A stretch of 64,000 nt of DNA from Mycobacterium senriense (GTDB lineage Bacteria > Actinomycetota > Actinomycetes > Mycobacteriales > Mycobacteriaceae): the NCBI RefSeq assembly GCF_019668465.1, contig NZ_AP024828.1, positions 4,216,001-4,280,000 on the forward strand, read 5' to 3'. Positions within the stretch are counted from its first letter, which is position 1; the number at the start of each line of letters is the position of its first letter. The notes beneath the pieces are model-generated. The model searched no databases. It had not been told where the DNA came from and worked only from the letters and a program-made list of their open reading frames with translations. Positions 29,202 through 38,614 of this stretch are shown here, piece after piece. A program made the position numbers and the translations under genes.

Positions 29202-30293
29202 ATGGCGGCAAAGTTTTTCTGGTTCTTACCGACCACCGGCGACAGTCGATCCATCGTGGGCGGCTCGCACGCGTCGTCGCATCACGTGGTTCCGGCGAGC
29301 CATCGCAAGCCGACGCGCCGCTACCTGGCCGAGGTGGCGCGCGCCGCGGACCGGCTCGGCTACGAGGGCGTGCTGACTCCCACCGGAACCTGGTGTGAGG
29401 ACGCGTGGTTGACGGCGTCGGCGCTGCTCGCCGAGACGGAACGGTTGAAGTTCCTGGTCGCGTTCCGGCCGGGCCTGGTGCCGCCGACGCTGGCCGCCCA
29501 GCAGACCGCGACGCTGCAGCGCTTTTCGGATGGCCGGGTGCTGCTCAACGTCGTCAGTGGCAGCGACGATCGCGAGCAGCGCCGCTTCGGTGACTGGCTC
29601 GGCCACGACGAGCGCTACGCGCGCACCGGCGAATTCCTGCACATCGTCAGCTCCGTGTGGCGGCAGGAATCCGTCGACTTCGAGGGCAAGTACTACCACG
29701 TCGAAGACGCGCGCGTGTCCGAGCCGCCGGATCCGTTGCCGCAGATCTATTTCGGCGGATCCTCACCACCGGCGCTGGCCATCGCTTCCGAATACGTGGA
29801 CGTGTATCTCACCTGGGGTGAGCCGCCGCAGGCCGCCGCCGAGAAGATCAGCACGGTTCGGACGCTGGCCCACGAGCGGGGCCGCGAGATGCGGTTCGGA
29901 ATCCGGTTGCACACCATCAGCCGCGACACCTCCGCGGCGGCATGGGCGGTGGCCGAGGAACTGGTCAACGAACTGAGCCCCGAGCAGATCGCGAATGCCA
30001 CCGAGCAGCATGCTCGTTCGGAATCCGAGGGGCAGCGCCGGATGACCGCGCTGCACGGCGGCCGTCTCGACAAGCTGGAGATCTACCCGAACCTGTGGGC
30101 CGGGGTGGGGCTGGTGCGCGGCGGTGCGGGGACCGCGCTAGTCGGTAGCCACCAGGAGGTCGCCGACCTCATCGCCGAATACCACGCGTTGGGCTTCGAC
30201 GAATTCATCCTGTCGGGTTATCCGCATTTGGAAGAGGCCTACTGGTTCGCCGAGGGCGTCTTGCCGATCCTGCGCAACAAGGGCGTTGCCTGA
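29202..30293 (+). CDS. ssuD: SsuD-like FMNH2-dependent alkanesulfonate monooxygenase
   Basis: This 363-residue bacterial-luciferase-like (TIM-barrel) monooxygenase releases sulfite from alkanesulfonates. MAAKFFWFLPTTGDSR opens the barrel. TPTGTWCEDAW contains Cys65, the position of the conserved active-site-region cysteine of SsuD. RVLLNVVSGSD and PQIYFGGSS are family marks. GAGGAG at 29194-29199 precedes the ATG. No SsuE flavin reductase gene is in the operon, so reduced FMN must come from elsewhere. Confidence 0.88.
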   Translation: MAAKFFWFLPTTGDSRSIVGGSHASSHHVVPASHRKPTRRYLAEVARAADRLGYEGVLTPTGTWCEDAWLTASALLAETERLKFLVAFRPGLVPPTLAAQQTATLQRFSDGRVLLNVVSGSDDREQRRFGDWLGHDERYARTGEFLHIVSSVWRQESVDFEGKYYHVEDARVSEPPDPLPQIYFGGSSPPALAIASEYVDVYLTWGEPPQAAAEKISTVRTLAHERGREMRFGIRLHTISRDTSAAAWAVAEELVNELSPEQIANATEQHARSESEGQRRMTALHGGRLDKLEIYPNLWAGVGLVRGGAGTALVGSHQEVADLIAEYHALGFDEFILSGYPHLEEAYWFAEGVLPILRNKGVA

Positions 30294-30328
30294 TCGAGGA
30301 TTGAACACACGTCAGCGCGGGCATCCTC

Positions 30329-31009
30329 GTGCCCGTGAGGACGGTGGAATATGCCCCTGGCCGGCTGGCCGATGTCTTCGGCGAGCCGGCGCCGTCCACG
30401 ATCTTGTTGTGGCATGGCGCGCAAACCGATGCCCGCGCCGCCGTCGGCCCACTGGCCGGCATGCTGGGCGGGCGCTCCGCCGTGGTGGTGGCACCGGACT
30501 GGAACTCCCATGCCGCTGACGGCGGGCGGGCGGATCTGCTGCGGTCGCTGGAGTTCACCCGCAACCTCGCCACCGATGCCGAGCGCATCCTGCTTGTCGG
30601 ATGGTCGATGGGCGGGGCCGCCGCGGCGGGCGTGACGCTGAACGCGGCGCAATTCGACTTCGCTCCCGCGCACACGGTCTGCCTCGCCGGAGCGTTCATG
30701 GTCCCCGATCCGATCTCCGGTGCGCCGCTGACCGATGGGCTGAACGCCGCCGGCGTCGGTTCGCCGTTCTCGTTGCTGCACGGTCTCGATGATGACGTCG
30801 TGCCGGTGGCCGCCAGCCGAGAATTTGCCGCCCGCCTGGAAAGTGTCGGCTGGCCGGTGGAGATGGTCGAACTGGCGGCCGATCACGGGTCGATCGCCGG
30901 CGCCGACTACGACGCCCTCGCGGACCGCTACGAACCGGCGAAGGACGGACCGGCCCGGATCGTGGCGCAACAGGTCGCCGACCGGATCGCGGCGATGCTG
31001 GGCGGTTGA
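30329..31009 (+). CDS. Alpha/beta hydrolase (dienelactone-hydrolase-like size)
   Basis: This 226-residue predicted serine hydrolase starts at GTG. The oxyanion-side strand is ILLWHGAQTDAR, the nucleophile elbow is GWSMGG, the acid is in HGLDDDVVP and the histidine in AADHGSI. No signal peptide is seen. It is 35 bp after ssuD and 47 bp before cobN on the same strand, so it may be the last gene of the sulfonate block. A link to sulfur metabolism is only positional. Confidence 0.75.
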   Translation: MPVRTVEYAPGRLADVFGEPAPSTILLWHGAQTDARAAVGPLAGMLGGRSAVVVAPDWNSHAADGGRADLLRSLEFTRNLATDAERILLVGWSMGGAAAAGVTLNAAQFDFAPAHTVCLAGAFMVPDPISGAPLTDGLNAAGVGSPFSLLHGLDDDVVPVAASREFAARLESVGWPVEMVELAADHGSIAGADYDALADRYEPAKDGPARIVAQQVADRIAAMLGG

Positions 31010-31056
31010 GCGGTCCCAGTAGGGGCGCGTGCGCCTGGTTGCGGTACGAATGACGG

Positions 31057-34000
31057 GTGGCTGAGCCGACCATCCTGCTGCTGTCGACATCCGATACCGA
31101 CCTGATCAGCGCCCGTTCCAGCGGGAAGAACTATCGGTGGGCCAATCCGTCGCGACTGTCGGAAGACGAACTGCCCGACCTGCTGGCCGACGCCGCCATC
31201 GTGGTGGTGCGGATCCTCGGCGGCTACCGCGCATGGCAGAGCGGCATCGACACGGTGATCGCCAGTGGGGTGCCCACGGTGTTGGTCAGCGGCGAGCAGG
31301 CCGCCGACGCCGAATTGACCGGCCTGTCCACGCTGGCCGCGGGCATCGCGGTGCAGGCGCACATCTACCTGGCCCACGGCGGCGTGGACAACCTGCGCCA
31401 GCTGCACGCCTTCCTCTCGGACACCGTGTTGATGACCGGGTTCGGATTCACCCCGCCGGTCGTGACCCCGACGTGGGGGGATCTGCCGCGGCCGCACGCA
31501 ATTGATGCCGACGGCCCGACGATCGCCGTGTTGTACTACCGCGCGCAGCACCTGGCCGGCAACACCGGCTACGTCGAGGCGCTGTGCCGGGCCATCGAGG
31601 ACGCCGGCGCGCGGGCGATGCCGGTCTACTGCGCGTCCCTGCGCACCGCCGAACCCGAACTGCTGCAACGGCTGGGCGACGCCGACGCCATGGTGGTCAC
31701 CGTCCTCGCCGCCGGGGGACTGCGACCTGCTGAGGCCGCCGCCGGCGGTGCCGATGACAGCTGGAACGTCGAACACCTTGCCGCGCTAGATATCCCGATC
31801 CTGCAGGGGCTGTGCCTGACCAGCCCGCGCGCCCAATGGCGCGCGAACGACGACGGACTGAGCCCGCTCGACGTGGCCAGTCAAGTGGCCGTGCCCGAGT
31901 TCGACGGCCGTATCATCACTGTGCCGTTCTCCTTCAAAGAGATTGACGACGACGGCCTGATCTCTTACGTCGCCGACGCGGAGCGCTGCGCCCGAGTCGC
32001 GGGCTTGGCGGTCCGCCACGCGCGGCTGCGCCAAGTCGCCCCGGCGGACAAGCGGGTGGCCCTGGTGTTCTCGGCCTATCCCACCAAGCACGCCCGCATC
32101 GGTAACGCGGTCGGGTTGGACACGCCGGCGAGCGCCGTCGCGCTGCTGCAGGCGATGCGCGAGCACGGCTACCGGGTGGGTGAGCTGCCGGGCGTCGAGG
32201 CCAACGACGGCGACGCCCTGATCCACGCGCTGATCGAGCGGGGAGGACAGGACCCCGATTGGCTCACCGAAGGCCAGCTGGCGGGCAACCCGATCCGGGT
32301 GTCCGCCAAGGACTACGGCGAATGGTTTGCGACCCTGCCCACCGGCTTCACCGACGCCGTCACCGAGCACTGGGGCCCGGCACCCGGTAACCTGTTCGTG
32401 GACCGCAGCAACGATCCCGACGGCGAAATCGTCATCGCCGCAATGCAATCGGAGAACCTGGTACTGATGGTGCAGCCGCCCCGCGGCTTCGGGGAAAACC
32501 CGGTCGCCATCTATCACGACCCGGACCTGCCGCCCAGCCACCACTACCTGGCCGCCTATCACTGGCTGGACGTCGGCTTCGGGTCGCACGCGGTGGTGCA
32601 TCTGGGCAAGCACGGCAACCTGGAATGGCTGCCCGGCAAGACGCTGGGCATGTCGGCGGCCTGCGGCCCCGACGCCGCGCTGGGCGACCTGCCGATGATC
32701 TACCCCTTCCTGGTTAACGACCCCGGCGAGGGCACCCAGGCCAAAAGGCGCGCGCACGCCGTTCTGGTCGACCATCTGATTCCACCGATGGCGCGCGCCG
32801 AATCCTACGGTGACATCGCACGTTTGGAGCAACTGCTCGACGAGCACGCCAACGTCGCCGCGCTGGACCCCGGCAAGCTACCCGCCATCCGCCAGCAGAT
32901 CTGGACGCTGATGCGGGCCGCCAAGATGGACCACGATCTAGGGCTGACCGAACGACCCGAGGAAGACTCGTTCGACGACATGCTGCTGCATGTCGACGGC
33001 TGGCTGTGCGAGATCAAGGATGTCCAGATCCGCGACGGCCTGCATATCCTGGGGCAAAAGCCCACGGGGCAAGCCGAACTGGACCTGGTGCTGGCGATCC
33101 TGCGGGCCCGCCAACTGTTCGGCGGCGAGCACACCCTGCCCGGATTGCGACAGGCCCTGGGTCTGGCCGAAGACGGCACCGACGACCGGACCACGGTCGA
33201 TCACACCGAGGCCGTGGCCCGCGAACTCATCGCCGCCTTGCAGGCGACCGGCTGGGACGCCGATGCGGCCGAACGGATCGCCGACAACGCCGACGTCGCC
33301 GCGGTGCTGCGATTCGCGGCCACCGAAGTGGTGCCACGCCTCGCCGGCACCGCCGCCGAAATCACGCAGGTGCTGCGCGCCCTGGACGGCCGGTTCATCC
33401 CGGCCGGCCCGTCCGGATCCCCGCTGCGCGGCCTGGTCAATGTGCTGCCCACCGGCCGCAACTTCTATTCCGTCGACCCCAAGGCGGTGCCGTCCCGGCT
33501 GGCCTGGGAAGCCGGTGTGGCACTGGCGGATTCGCTGCTCACCCGCTACCGAGACGACCACGGCCAGTGGCCGCAATCGGTCGGGCTGTCGGTGTGGGGC
33601 ACCTCGGCGATGCGCACCGCCGGTGATGACATCGCCGAAGTCCTCGCCCTGCTCGGTGTTCGCCCGGTGTGGGATGACGCGTCGCGGCGCGTCGTCGATC
33701 TGGCGGCGATTCCGCCGGCCGAGCTGGGCCGCCCGCGCATCGACGTCACGGTGCGCATCTCCGGTTTCTTCCGGGATGCCTTCCCGCACGTGGTGACGAT
33801 GCTCGACGACGCGGTGCGGCTGGTCGCCGACCTGGACGAGCCCGCCGAGGACAACTTCGTCCGCGCCCACGCCCAGGCCGACCTGGCTCAGCACGGCGAT
33901 CAACGCCGTTCCACCACAAGAATTTTCGGATCCAAGCCGGGTACGTACGGCGCGGGGTTGCTGCAGCTGATCGACAGCCGCAACTGGCGTGACGACGCCG

Positions 34001-34632
34001 ACCTCGCTCAGGTATACACCGCCTGGGGCGGCTTCGCCTACGGCCGGGACCTCGATGGCCGCGAGGCGGTCGACGATATGAACCGCCAATATCGTCGCAT
34101 CGCGGTGGCGGCCAAGAACACCGACACCCGCGAGCATGACATCGCCGACTCCGACGACTATTTCCAGTACCACGGCGGCATGGTGGCCACGGTGCGCGCA
34201 CTGACCGGGCAGGCGCCCGCCGCCTATATCGGCGACAACACCCGCCCCGACGCGATCCGCACCCGCACGCTGTCAGAGGAGACCACCCGCGTCTTCCGGG
34301 CGCGCGTCGTCAATCCGCGCTGGATGTCGGCGATGCGGCGGCACGGGTACAAGGGCGCGTTCGAGATGGCGGCGACGGTGGACTACCTGTTCGGCTATGA
34401 CGCGACGGCCGGCGTGATGGCCGACTGGATGTACGAACAGCTCACCGAGCGCTACGTGCTGGACCCGGAGAACCGCAAGTTCATGTCGGAATCCAATCCC
34501 TGGGCGCTGCACGGCATGGCCGAACGGCTGCTGGAGGCGGCCGGGCGTGGCATGTGGGCGGAGCCGCAACCGGAAACCCTCGACGGGCTGCGTCAGGCGC
34601 TACTGGAAACCGAGGGCGATCTGGAAGGCTAG
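31057..34632 (+). CDS. cobN: CobN, cobaltochelatase large subunit
   Basis: This 1191-residue subunit inserts cobalt into hydrogenobyrinate a,c-diamide. It is homologous to magnesium-chelatase ChlH/BchH. The conserved chelatase segments are visible: VVHLGKHGNLEWLPGKTLG, IYPFLVNDPGEGTQAKRRAH, GRNFYSVDPKAVPS and DDYFQYHGGMVATVRA. Length and sequence are very close to M. tuberculosis CobN. The start is GTG 31057. No cobS or cobT is seen; in mycobacteria the small subunits are thought to be ChlI/ChlD-like proteins encoded elsewhere. In M. tuberculosis cobN lies near cobG. Here about 6.3 kb of other genes separate them. Confidence 0.96.
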   Translation: MAEPTILLLSTSDTDLISARSSGKNYRWANPSRLSEDELPDLLADAAIVVVRILGGYRAWQSGIDTVIASGVPTVLVSGEQAADAELTGLSTLAAGIAVQAHIYLAHGGVDNLRQLHAFLSDTVLMTGFGFTPPVVTPTWGDLPRPHAIDADGPTIAVLYYRAQHLAGNTGYVEALCRAIEDAGARAMPVYCASLRTAEPELLQRLGDADAMVVTVLAAGGLRPAEAAAGGADDSWNVEHLAALDIPILQGLCLTSPRAQWRANDDGLSPLDVASQVAVPEFDGRIITVPFSFKEIDDDGLISYVADAERCARVAGLAVRHARLRQVAPADKRVALVFSAYPTKHARIGNAVGLDTPASAVALLQAMREHGYRVGELPGVEANDGDALIHALIERGGQDPDWLTEGQLAGNPIRVSAKDYGEWFATLPTGFTDAVTEHWGPAPGNLFVDRSNDPDGEIVIAAMQSENLVLMVQPPRGFGENPVAIYHDPDLPPSHHYLAAYHWLDVGFGSHAVVHLGKHGNLEWLPGKTLGMSAACGPDAALGDLPMIYPFLVNDPGEGTQAKRRAHAVLVDHLIPPMARAESYGDIARLEQLLDEHANVAALDPGKLPAIRQQIWTLMRAAKMDHDLGLTERPEEDSFDDMLLHVDGWLCEIKDVQIRDGLHILGQKPTGQAELDLVLAILRARQLFGGEHTLPGLRQALGLAEDGTDDRTTVDHTEAVARELIAALQATGWDADAAERIADNADVAAVLRFAATEVVPRLAGTAAEITQVLRALDGRFIPAGPSGSPLRGLVNVLPTGRNFYSVDPKAVPSRLAWEAGVALADSLLTRYRDDHGQWPQSVGLSVWGTSAMRTAGDDIAEVLALLGVRPVWDDASRRVVDLAAIPPAELGRPRIDVTVRISGFFRDAFPHVVTMLDDAVRLVADLDEPAEDNFVRAHAQADLAQHGDQRRSTTRIFGSKPGTYGAGLLQLIDSRNWRDDADLAQVYTAWGGFAYGRDLDGREAVDDMNRQYRRIAVAAKNTDTREHDIADSDDYFQYHGGMVATVRALTGQAPAAYIGDNTRPDAIRTRTLSEETTRVFRARVVNPRWMSAMRRHGYKGAFEMAATVDYLFGYDATAGVMADWMYEQLTERYVLDPENRKFMSESNPWALHGMAERLLEAAGRGMWAEPQPETLDGLRQALLETEGDLEG

Positions 34633-34662
34633 CCCTCCGCTGTTACGCTCGAGCGCGACGGC

Positions 34663-35466
34663 CTAGATGAAGTCCGACCCGCCATCGACGTTGACTGTCG
34701 CACCGGTGACATAGCCGTTGCGCCGCGACGCCAGGTAGGCGGTAACGGAGGCGACCTCTTCGGGCAGTCCGGCGCGGCCGAGGTCACAGGGCTGGTGAAA
34801 GTTGTTGTCGATCCAGGTCATGACGTCGACCGGGTTGGTGGCGTCGAGGCCATCGGCGGCGAGGACCCCCTTGAGCGCTTCGGTGAAGCTCGCGGTGACG
34901 ATAGTTCCCGGACACACGCAGTTGACCAGAATGCCGTCCCTGGCAAGGCTTTTCGATAGGTTCTTGGTCACACTGGCCAACGCCGATTTCGATGCCGTGT
35001 AGGCGATGATCCGCGGATTTTGACGCTGAATCGAATGCGCGGACAACGTCACGATGCGGGCCCAGTCCGCGGAGCGCAGCTGCGGTAAGGCTGCGCGAAT
35101 CGATCGGACGGCCGACATCGTGCCGAGGGTGAACGCCTCGTCCCATTGTGCGTCGTCCATCTGCTCGAAATAGCCGTCGCCCGGTCCGATCGTGTGGACC
35201 AGGCTGTTGAGTCGCCCCCAGCGTTGCGCGACGGCGGCGAAGCCGGCGGTGATGGATTCGGCGTCGGTCATATCCACGCTGATGCCCACGGCATCCGGAG
35301 CACCCGCCCGCCGCAGCGACGAGACGGCGGCATCGAGCGTCTCGCGGCCCCTGGCCATCACCGCCACGCTGGCTCCTTCGGCCGCAAGGGCTTCGGCGAT
35401 GGCCAGTCCCATGCCCTTACTGCCGCCGGTGACCACGGCCGTCGATCCGGCGAAGCCCAGGTCCAT
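34663..35466 (-). CDS. SDR-family oxidoreductase
   Basis: This 267-residue classical short-chain dehydrogenase has nucleotide-binding TGGSKGMG (residues about 13-20), a catalytic serine in TLSAHS, YTASK as the YxxxK pair, and a C-terminal VDGGSDFI. An AAAGGAG Shine-Dalgarno lies just upstream of ATG 35466, and only 2 bp separate it from the TetR stop. It is the last gene of a four-gene leftward operon. The substrate is unknown; the neighbours (sulfotransferase, DUF1214-like protein) suggest lipid or sterol-like chemistry, but this is only context. Confidence 0.85.
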   Translation of the reverse strand: MDLGFAGSTAVVTGGSKGMGLAIAEALAAEGASVAVMARGRETLDAAVSSLRRAGAPDAVGISVDMTDAESITAGFAAVAQRWGRLNSLVHTIGPGDGYFEQMDDAQWDEAFTLGTMSAVRSIRAALPQLRSADWARIVTLSAHSIQRQNPRIIAYTASKSALASVTKNLSKSLARDGILVNCVCPGTIVTASFTEALKGVLAADGLDATNPVDVMTWIDNNFHQPCDLGRAGLPEEVASVTAYLASRRNGYVTGATVNVDGGSDFI

Positions 35467-35468
35467 CG

Positions 35469-36101
35469 CTAGTCTCCTTTGATTGGTTCTGTGACCCGCA
35501 CGCCCAGCGCACGCAGGCAGAACTGCAGCATGCGTTCGCGGAGCACGTTGCGGTCGAAATTGCCTGTCGCCCAGTGTTGGTTGATGCCCGCCCAGACCAC
35601 CCCGTGAATGAACTGGGCGTCCGTCATCGGATCGACGTGGTGGAACACCCCGCTTTGCAGGCCGCGTTGCAGCGCCTCGGTCAGCGGCCTGAGCATCTCC
35701 GCGTACGCGGGCTGAACAAGTGCAAAGGACTGCGACTGAGCTTCCATCGACAGACGACGCAAGTCGGATTTGACCTTGTCATCGAACGCCAGGTCGAGTC
35801 GTCCATCGATCCACGCCGCGACCGCGTCGACCTCCGTGGCGGCAGGTGCCATCCGGCGTCGCAGTCGCCGTTCCTCCACGCGGGCCATGTCGAGAAACAG
35901 CGCGGCCACCAAATCGTCCTTGGATTCGAAGTGCCGATAGAACGCCCGGGTGCCCAGCGCAGCCCGGTCCAGCACCGCGCCGATGCTGAGCTTCCCAATT
36001 CCGTTCTCCCGCAGAATGGTTGAAGCGGCAGCCAGGATCTCACGGCGCACCGCTGCGTCTGGACCGAGTTTTTCGCGTCGCCGCGTGCGAGGGGTGCTCA
36101 C
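35469..36101 (-). CDS. TetR-family transcriptional regulator
   Basis: This 210-residue regulator has an N-terminal helix-turn-helix (residues about 20-65): ILAAASTILRENGIGKLSIGAV, then ALGTRAFYRHFESKDDLVAA. The C-terminal helical domain presumably binds ligand. It sits inside the operon with 3 bp to the sulfotransferase gene upstream. The AT-rich palindrome at 38516-38542 in front of the operon's first gene is the obvious candidate operator, implying autorepression relieved by a lipid or sterol-like ligand (inference). Confidence 0.87.
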   Translation of the reverse strand: MSTPRTRRREKLGPDAAVRREILAAASTILRENGIGKLSIGAVLDRAALGTRAFYRHFESKDDLVAALFLDMARVEERRLRRRMAPAATEVDAVAAWIDGRLDLAFDDKVKSDLRRLSMEAQSQSFALVQPAYAEMLRPLTEALQRGLQSGVFHHVDPMTDAQFIHGVVWAGINQHWATGNFDRNVLRERMLQFCLRALGVRVTEPIKGD

Positions 36102-36104
36102 GCT

Positions 36105-37250
36105 TCAGGCCGTCGCGTCGTACGCGGCGAGATAGTCCCCAAACCGCCCGCGCACGCCTTCGGGTGTCAGGCCGTAGTCGACCAGGTCGTAGCCATGTGC
36201 GCCGCGGGAGCCCGGCCGGTGGTCTGAGGCCCAACGCGTGACCGCGCCGAGGGTGGCATCGGTGAAGGTCAAGCCCAGGGCCTCGTAGCTCGTTTGCAGC
36301 GTGCCAACCGGATCCGTCTGCAGGTCCGCGAACGAGACGTCGGCGAATCGGTCATCGCCCATCCGGCCGCGGAAATCCATTGCCCGGCGGACGCCTTCGA
36401 CCCAGCTGTCGACCTGCTCGGCGCCGAGTTCCCTGGCGTCGTCGCGGTCGCTGCTCCAGCTACGCACATACCGGATCAGGCTGCAGACCGAACCCATAAC
36501 TTTCGCCGGATCGCGATGACTCCAAAGGAATTTGGCGTCGGGATATGCCTCGACGAGAGCGTCGAGGGCGAACATGTGCACGGGCGTCTTGAGATGCCAC
36601 AGCACGGGCGGACAGTGCCATTGCAACAGCCGGAGCACTCGTCGATGAAAGACGTAGGTCTCGCGCATGTCGCAGTCCATCAACCACGCGAGATACCCGG
36701 GCGCGCGCACGGCGCCGTCAAAGTGGAAGGTGCGAAAGCTCATTCCCATCAGGTCCTGGCATTCGGTCGGCGCTGTGGCCTCGGAGTTATACAAGGTTTT
36801 CATCAGCGGGAACATGTCGTCGAGCATCTTCAGGCCGGCCTCGGCCTGCGCGATCCGCGGGTCGCTGTGTTCGGTCGCGGCCTCCGGTGGTGGGGTAGGC
36901 GCTTGCGACTCCCACATCCGCAGCGATCGGAACTGGGGATCGGCGGCCACCAGTTGGCTCAGCGCGGTGGTTCCGGTGCGGGGCAAGCCGATGACGAAGA
37001 CGGGGCCCCCGACCGTCTGGTCGTCGATCTCGGGGTGGTGACGGTAGGCGTCCTCGACGTTGAGACGTTGGATCAGGGCGTTGCTGATGGTGGCGTGCTG
37101 GATGACCCGCCCGATGTCGTTGAGGTCCGCCTCGTTGTTCAGCGCGTCGACGATGCGTTCGAGTCCCTCGCGGTAGTAGGACGATCCGAAATCGTCGAGG
37201 CCGGTCGCTGTTCGAGCGCCGTCCTCCAACTCATCAGCATCGAAGGTCAC
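36105..37250 (-). CDS. Sulfotransferase-family protein
   Basis: This 381-residue PAPS-dependent sulfotransferase is of the type expanded in mycobacteria. The 5'-phosphosulfate loop is FVIGLPRTGTTALSQL near residue 85, and the 3'-phosphate region is FLWSHRDPAKVMGSVCSL. A C-terminal segment, GLTPEGVRGRFGDYLAAY, is typical of this subgroup. The ATG at 37250 overlaps the upstream gene's stop (4 bp). The acceptor substrate is unknown. Confidence 0.86.
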   Translation of the reverse strand: MTFDADELEDGARTATGLDDFGSSYYREGLERIVDALNNEADLNDIGRVIQHATISNALIQRLNVEDAYRHHPEIDDQTVGGPVFVIGLPRTGTTALSQLVAADPQFRSLRMWESQAPTPPPEAATEHSDPRIAQAEAGLKMLDDMFPLMKTLYNSEATAPTECQDLMGMSFRTFHFDGAVRAPGYLAWLMDCDMRETYVFHRRVLRLLQWHCPPVLWHLKTPVHMFALDALVEAYPDAKFLWSHRDPAKVMGSVCSLIRYVRSWSSDRDDARELGAEQVDSWVEGVRRAMDFRGRMGDDRFADVSFADLQTDPVGTLQTSYEALGLTFTDATLGAVTRWASDHRPGSRGAHGYDLVDYGLTPEGVRGRFGDYLAAYDATA

Positions 37251-38488
37251 CGTCCGAACCTTTCGTGCACAGCGCGGCGCCTTGCCGCAAGGATTGGTGC
37301 GCGCTGTTCGGGGGTGACTTGTGCGGTGTCCGAAGGTAACTCGGTGTGGACATTGTCGAACTGCACCACTCGTGTCGTCGGTGTGGGCGCCGTTTCAGTC
37401 CGCACGCAGCGCAGGATAATGGGCCCGTTGCTGTGGCCAGCGGTGTCGAGCCAGTTGGCGATCCCGGGGTCGCGATCGCACAGCACCACGCGGACCAATC
37501 CATCGGAATCCATCGCGGCCTGATGGGCATTCAGGCTGGACTGGTGGCGCCCGTAATGGATCGTCTCCCACCACGGGTTGCCGATCGAGAAGCTCCAATA
37601 GATGCCCTGTGGTGGTTCCACTTCGACGATGAGGGCCTCGCCCGGATGTAGTTCCCACCGGCCGATCACCGGCCGGTTCTCCGCGGCAGCTCCCATGTCG
37701 GTGCGATCGATGGGAGGCAAGAAGCCGTTGGGCGGTGCGACCGACCCGAACTGCAAAAAGAACGCCAGGTTGTCGGCGACGAAGTCGCCGAGCGCGGTCA
37801 GTTGCCGCGTCATCGCTGAATAGGAATCGACTGGACCGGGTGCGGCCCGGACCGCGTCACCGAGTCGCTCGATGCGCAGCGACGAGGCCACCTCGGTATC
37901 CCAGTCGTAGAAGAAGTGCCGCACCGTCAACGTGGGATGCCCACCTTCGATGCGCATCCAATTGCCCGCTCGCCCCGACTGTTTCGAGGCCGACAGCACC
38001 ACCTCGAAGTTTCCGTCGGGATCGGTTTCTAGCTCGTCGACCAACTCGTTGGCGGTGGCGGTGATGCCGTTCATCGTCTGGAGTCCGACGTAGCGAGCGG
38101 TCCCGCGGTTGCCGTACAGCCGATAGCTCTCCCCGCCGTGGAGCGCGGCGCGGGTGTAGAGGCAGTCCGGGCACTCCATTCCCCAGGTCACGATGTCATC
38201 GGTGCTCGTACGTTGGACGCGCAGTACCGGATCTGGATCGAACCGCAGCGCCTCGTCGATACCCGCGGTGAGCAGCACCAGCAGGTGCCGGATTCCGGCG
38301 GCGAGATCGATCCGATTGCGGCTTGCCGGCTCGGATTCGACGGTCTGCGCGGCCTCATTGAGCCGGTTCAAGAGTTGTGACCACCCCGCAAACAGATCGG
38401 GATTGCTCGCCTCGCCCGACGATTCCAAGGCCGCCTCGGCGATCGTGAACGGCAACCACGCCAGCGGCTTCTTCGGATCGCCCATCAT
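37247..38488 (-). CDS. DUF1214-domain protein
   Basis: This 413-residue protein has the C-terminal DUF1214-like jelly-roll features: GEALIVEVEPPQGIYWSFS, GNPWWETIHYGRHQSSLN and LVRVVLCDRDPGIANWLDT. The N-terminal half is helical and lacks a signal peptide. Homologues commonly sit next to sulfotransferase and SDR genes in mycobacteria, as here. No biochemical role is known to me. It is the first gene of the leftward operon, starting 27 bp downstream of a 27-bp palindrome. Confidence 0.78.
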   Translation of the reverse strand: MMGDPKKPLAWLPFTIAEAALESSGEASNPDLFAGWSQLLNRLNEAAQTVESEPASRNRIDLAAGIRHLLVLLTAGIDEALRFDPDPVLRVQRTSTDDIVTWGMECPDCLYTRAALHGGESYRLYGNRGTARYVGLQTMNGITATANELVDELETDPDGNFEVVLSASKQSGRAGNWMRIEGGHPTLTVRHFFYDWDTEVASSLRIERLGDAVRAAPGPVDSYSAMTRQLTALGDFVADNLAFFLQFGSVAPPNGFLPPIDRTDMGAAAENRPVIGRWELHPGEALIVEVEPPQGIYWSFSIGNPWWETIHYGRHQSSLNAHQAAMDSDGLVRVVLCDRDPGIANWLDTAGHSNGPIILRCVRTETAPTPTTRVVQFDNVHTELPSDTAQVTPEQRAPILAARRRAVHERFGR

Positions 38489-38515
38489 TGCCTACTTCGA
38501 TCGGTGCTCTGCATC

Positions 38516-38542
38516 TCTTAATTGAAAATAATGTTTTCATTT
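38516..38542. promoter_or_regulatory. AT-rich 27-bp palindrome, probable TetR operator
   Basis: TTAATTGAAAA and TTTTCATTTAA form two 11-bp arms around a TAATG centre, with a single mismatched pair. It lies between the divergent DUF1214-like gene and the PPOX gene, and is striking against the roughly 65% GC background. Size and symmetry are typical of TetR dimers, and a TetR gene is the third gene of the operon. Confidence 0.7.
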
Positions 38543-38614
38543 AAGCTGTCATGACTATCGCAGCCGAGCGCTGAGAATGTCAACGTTGAGGTCCCGCGGC
38601 GGTAAGTTGTTCTC

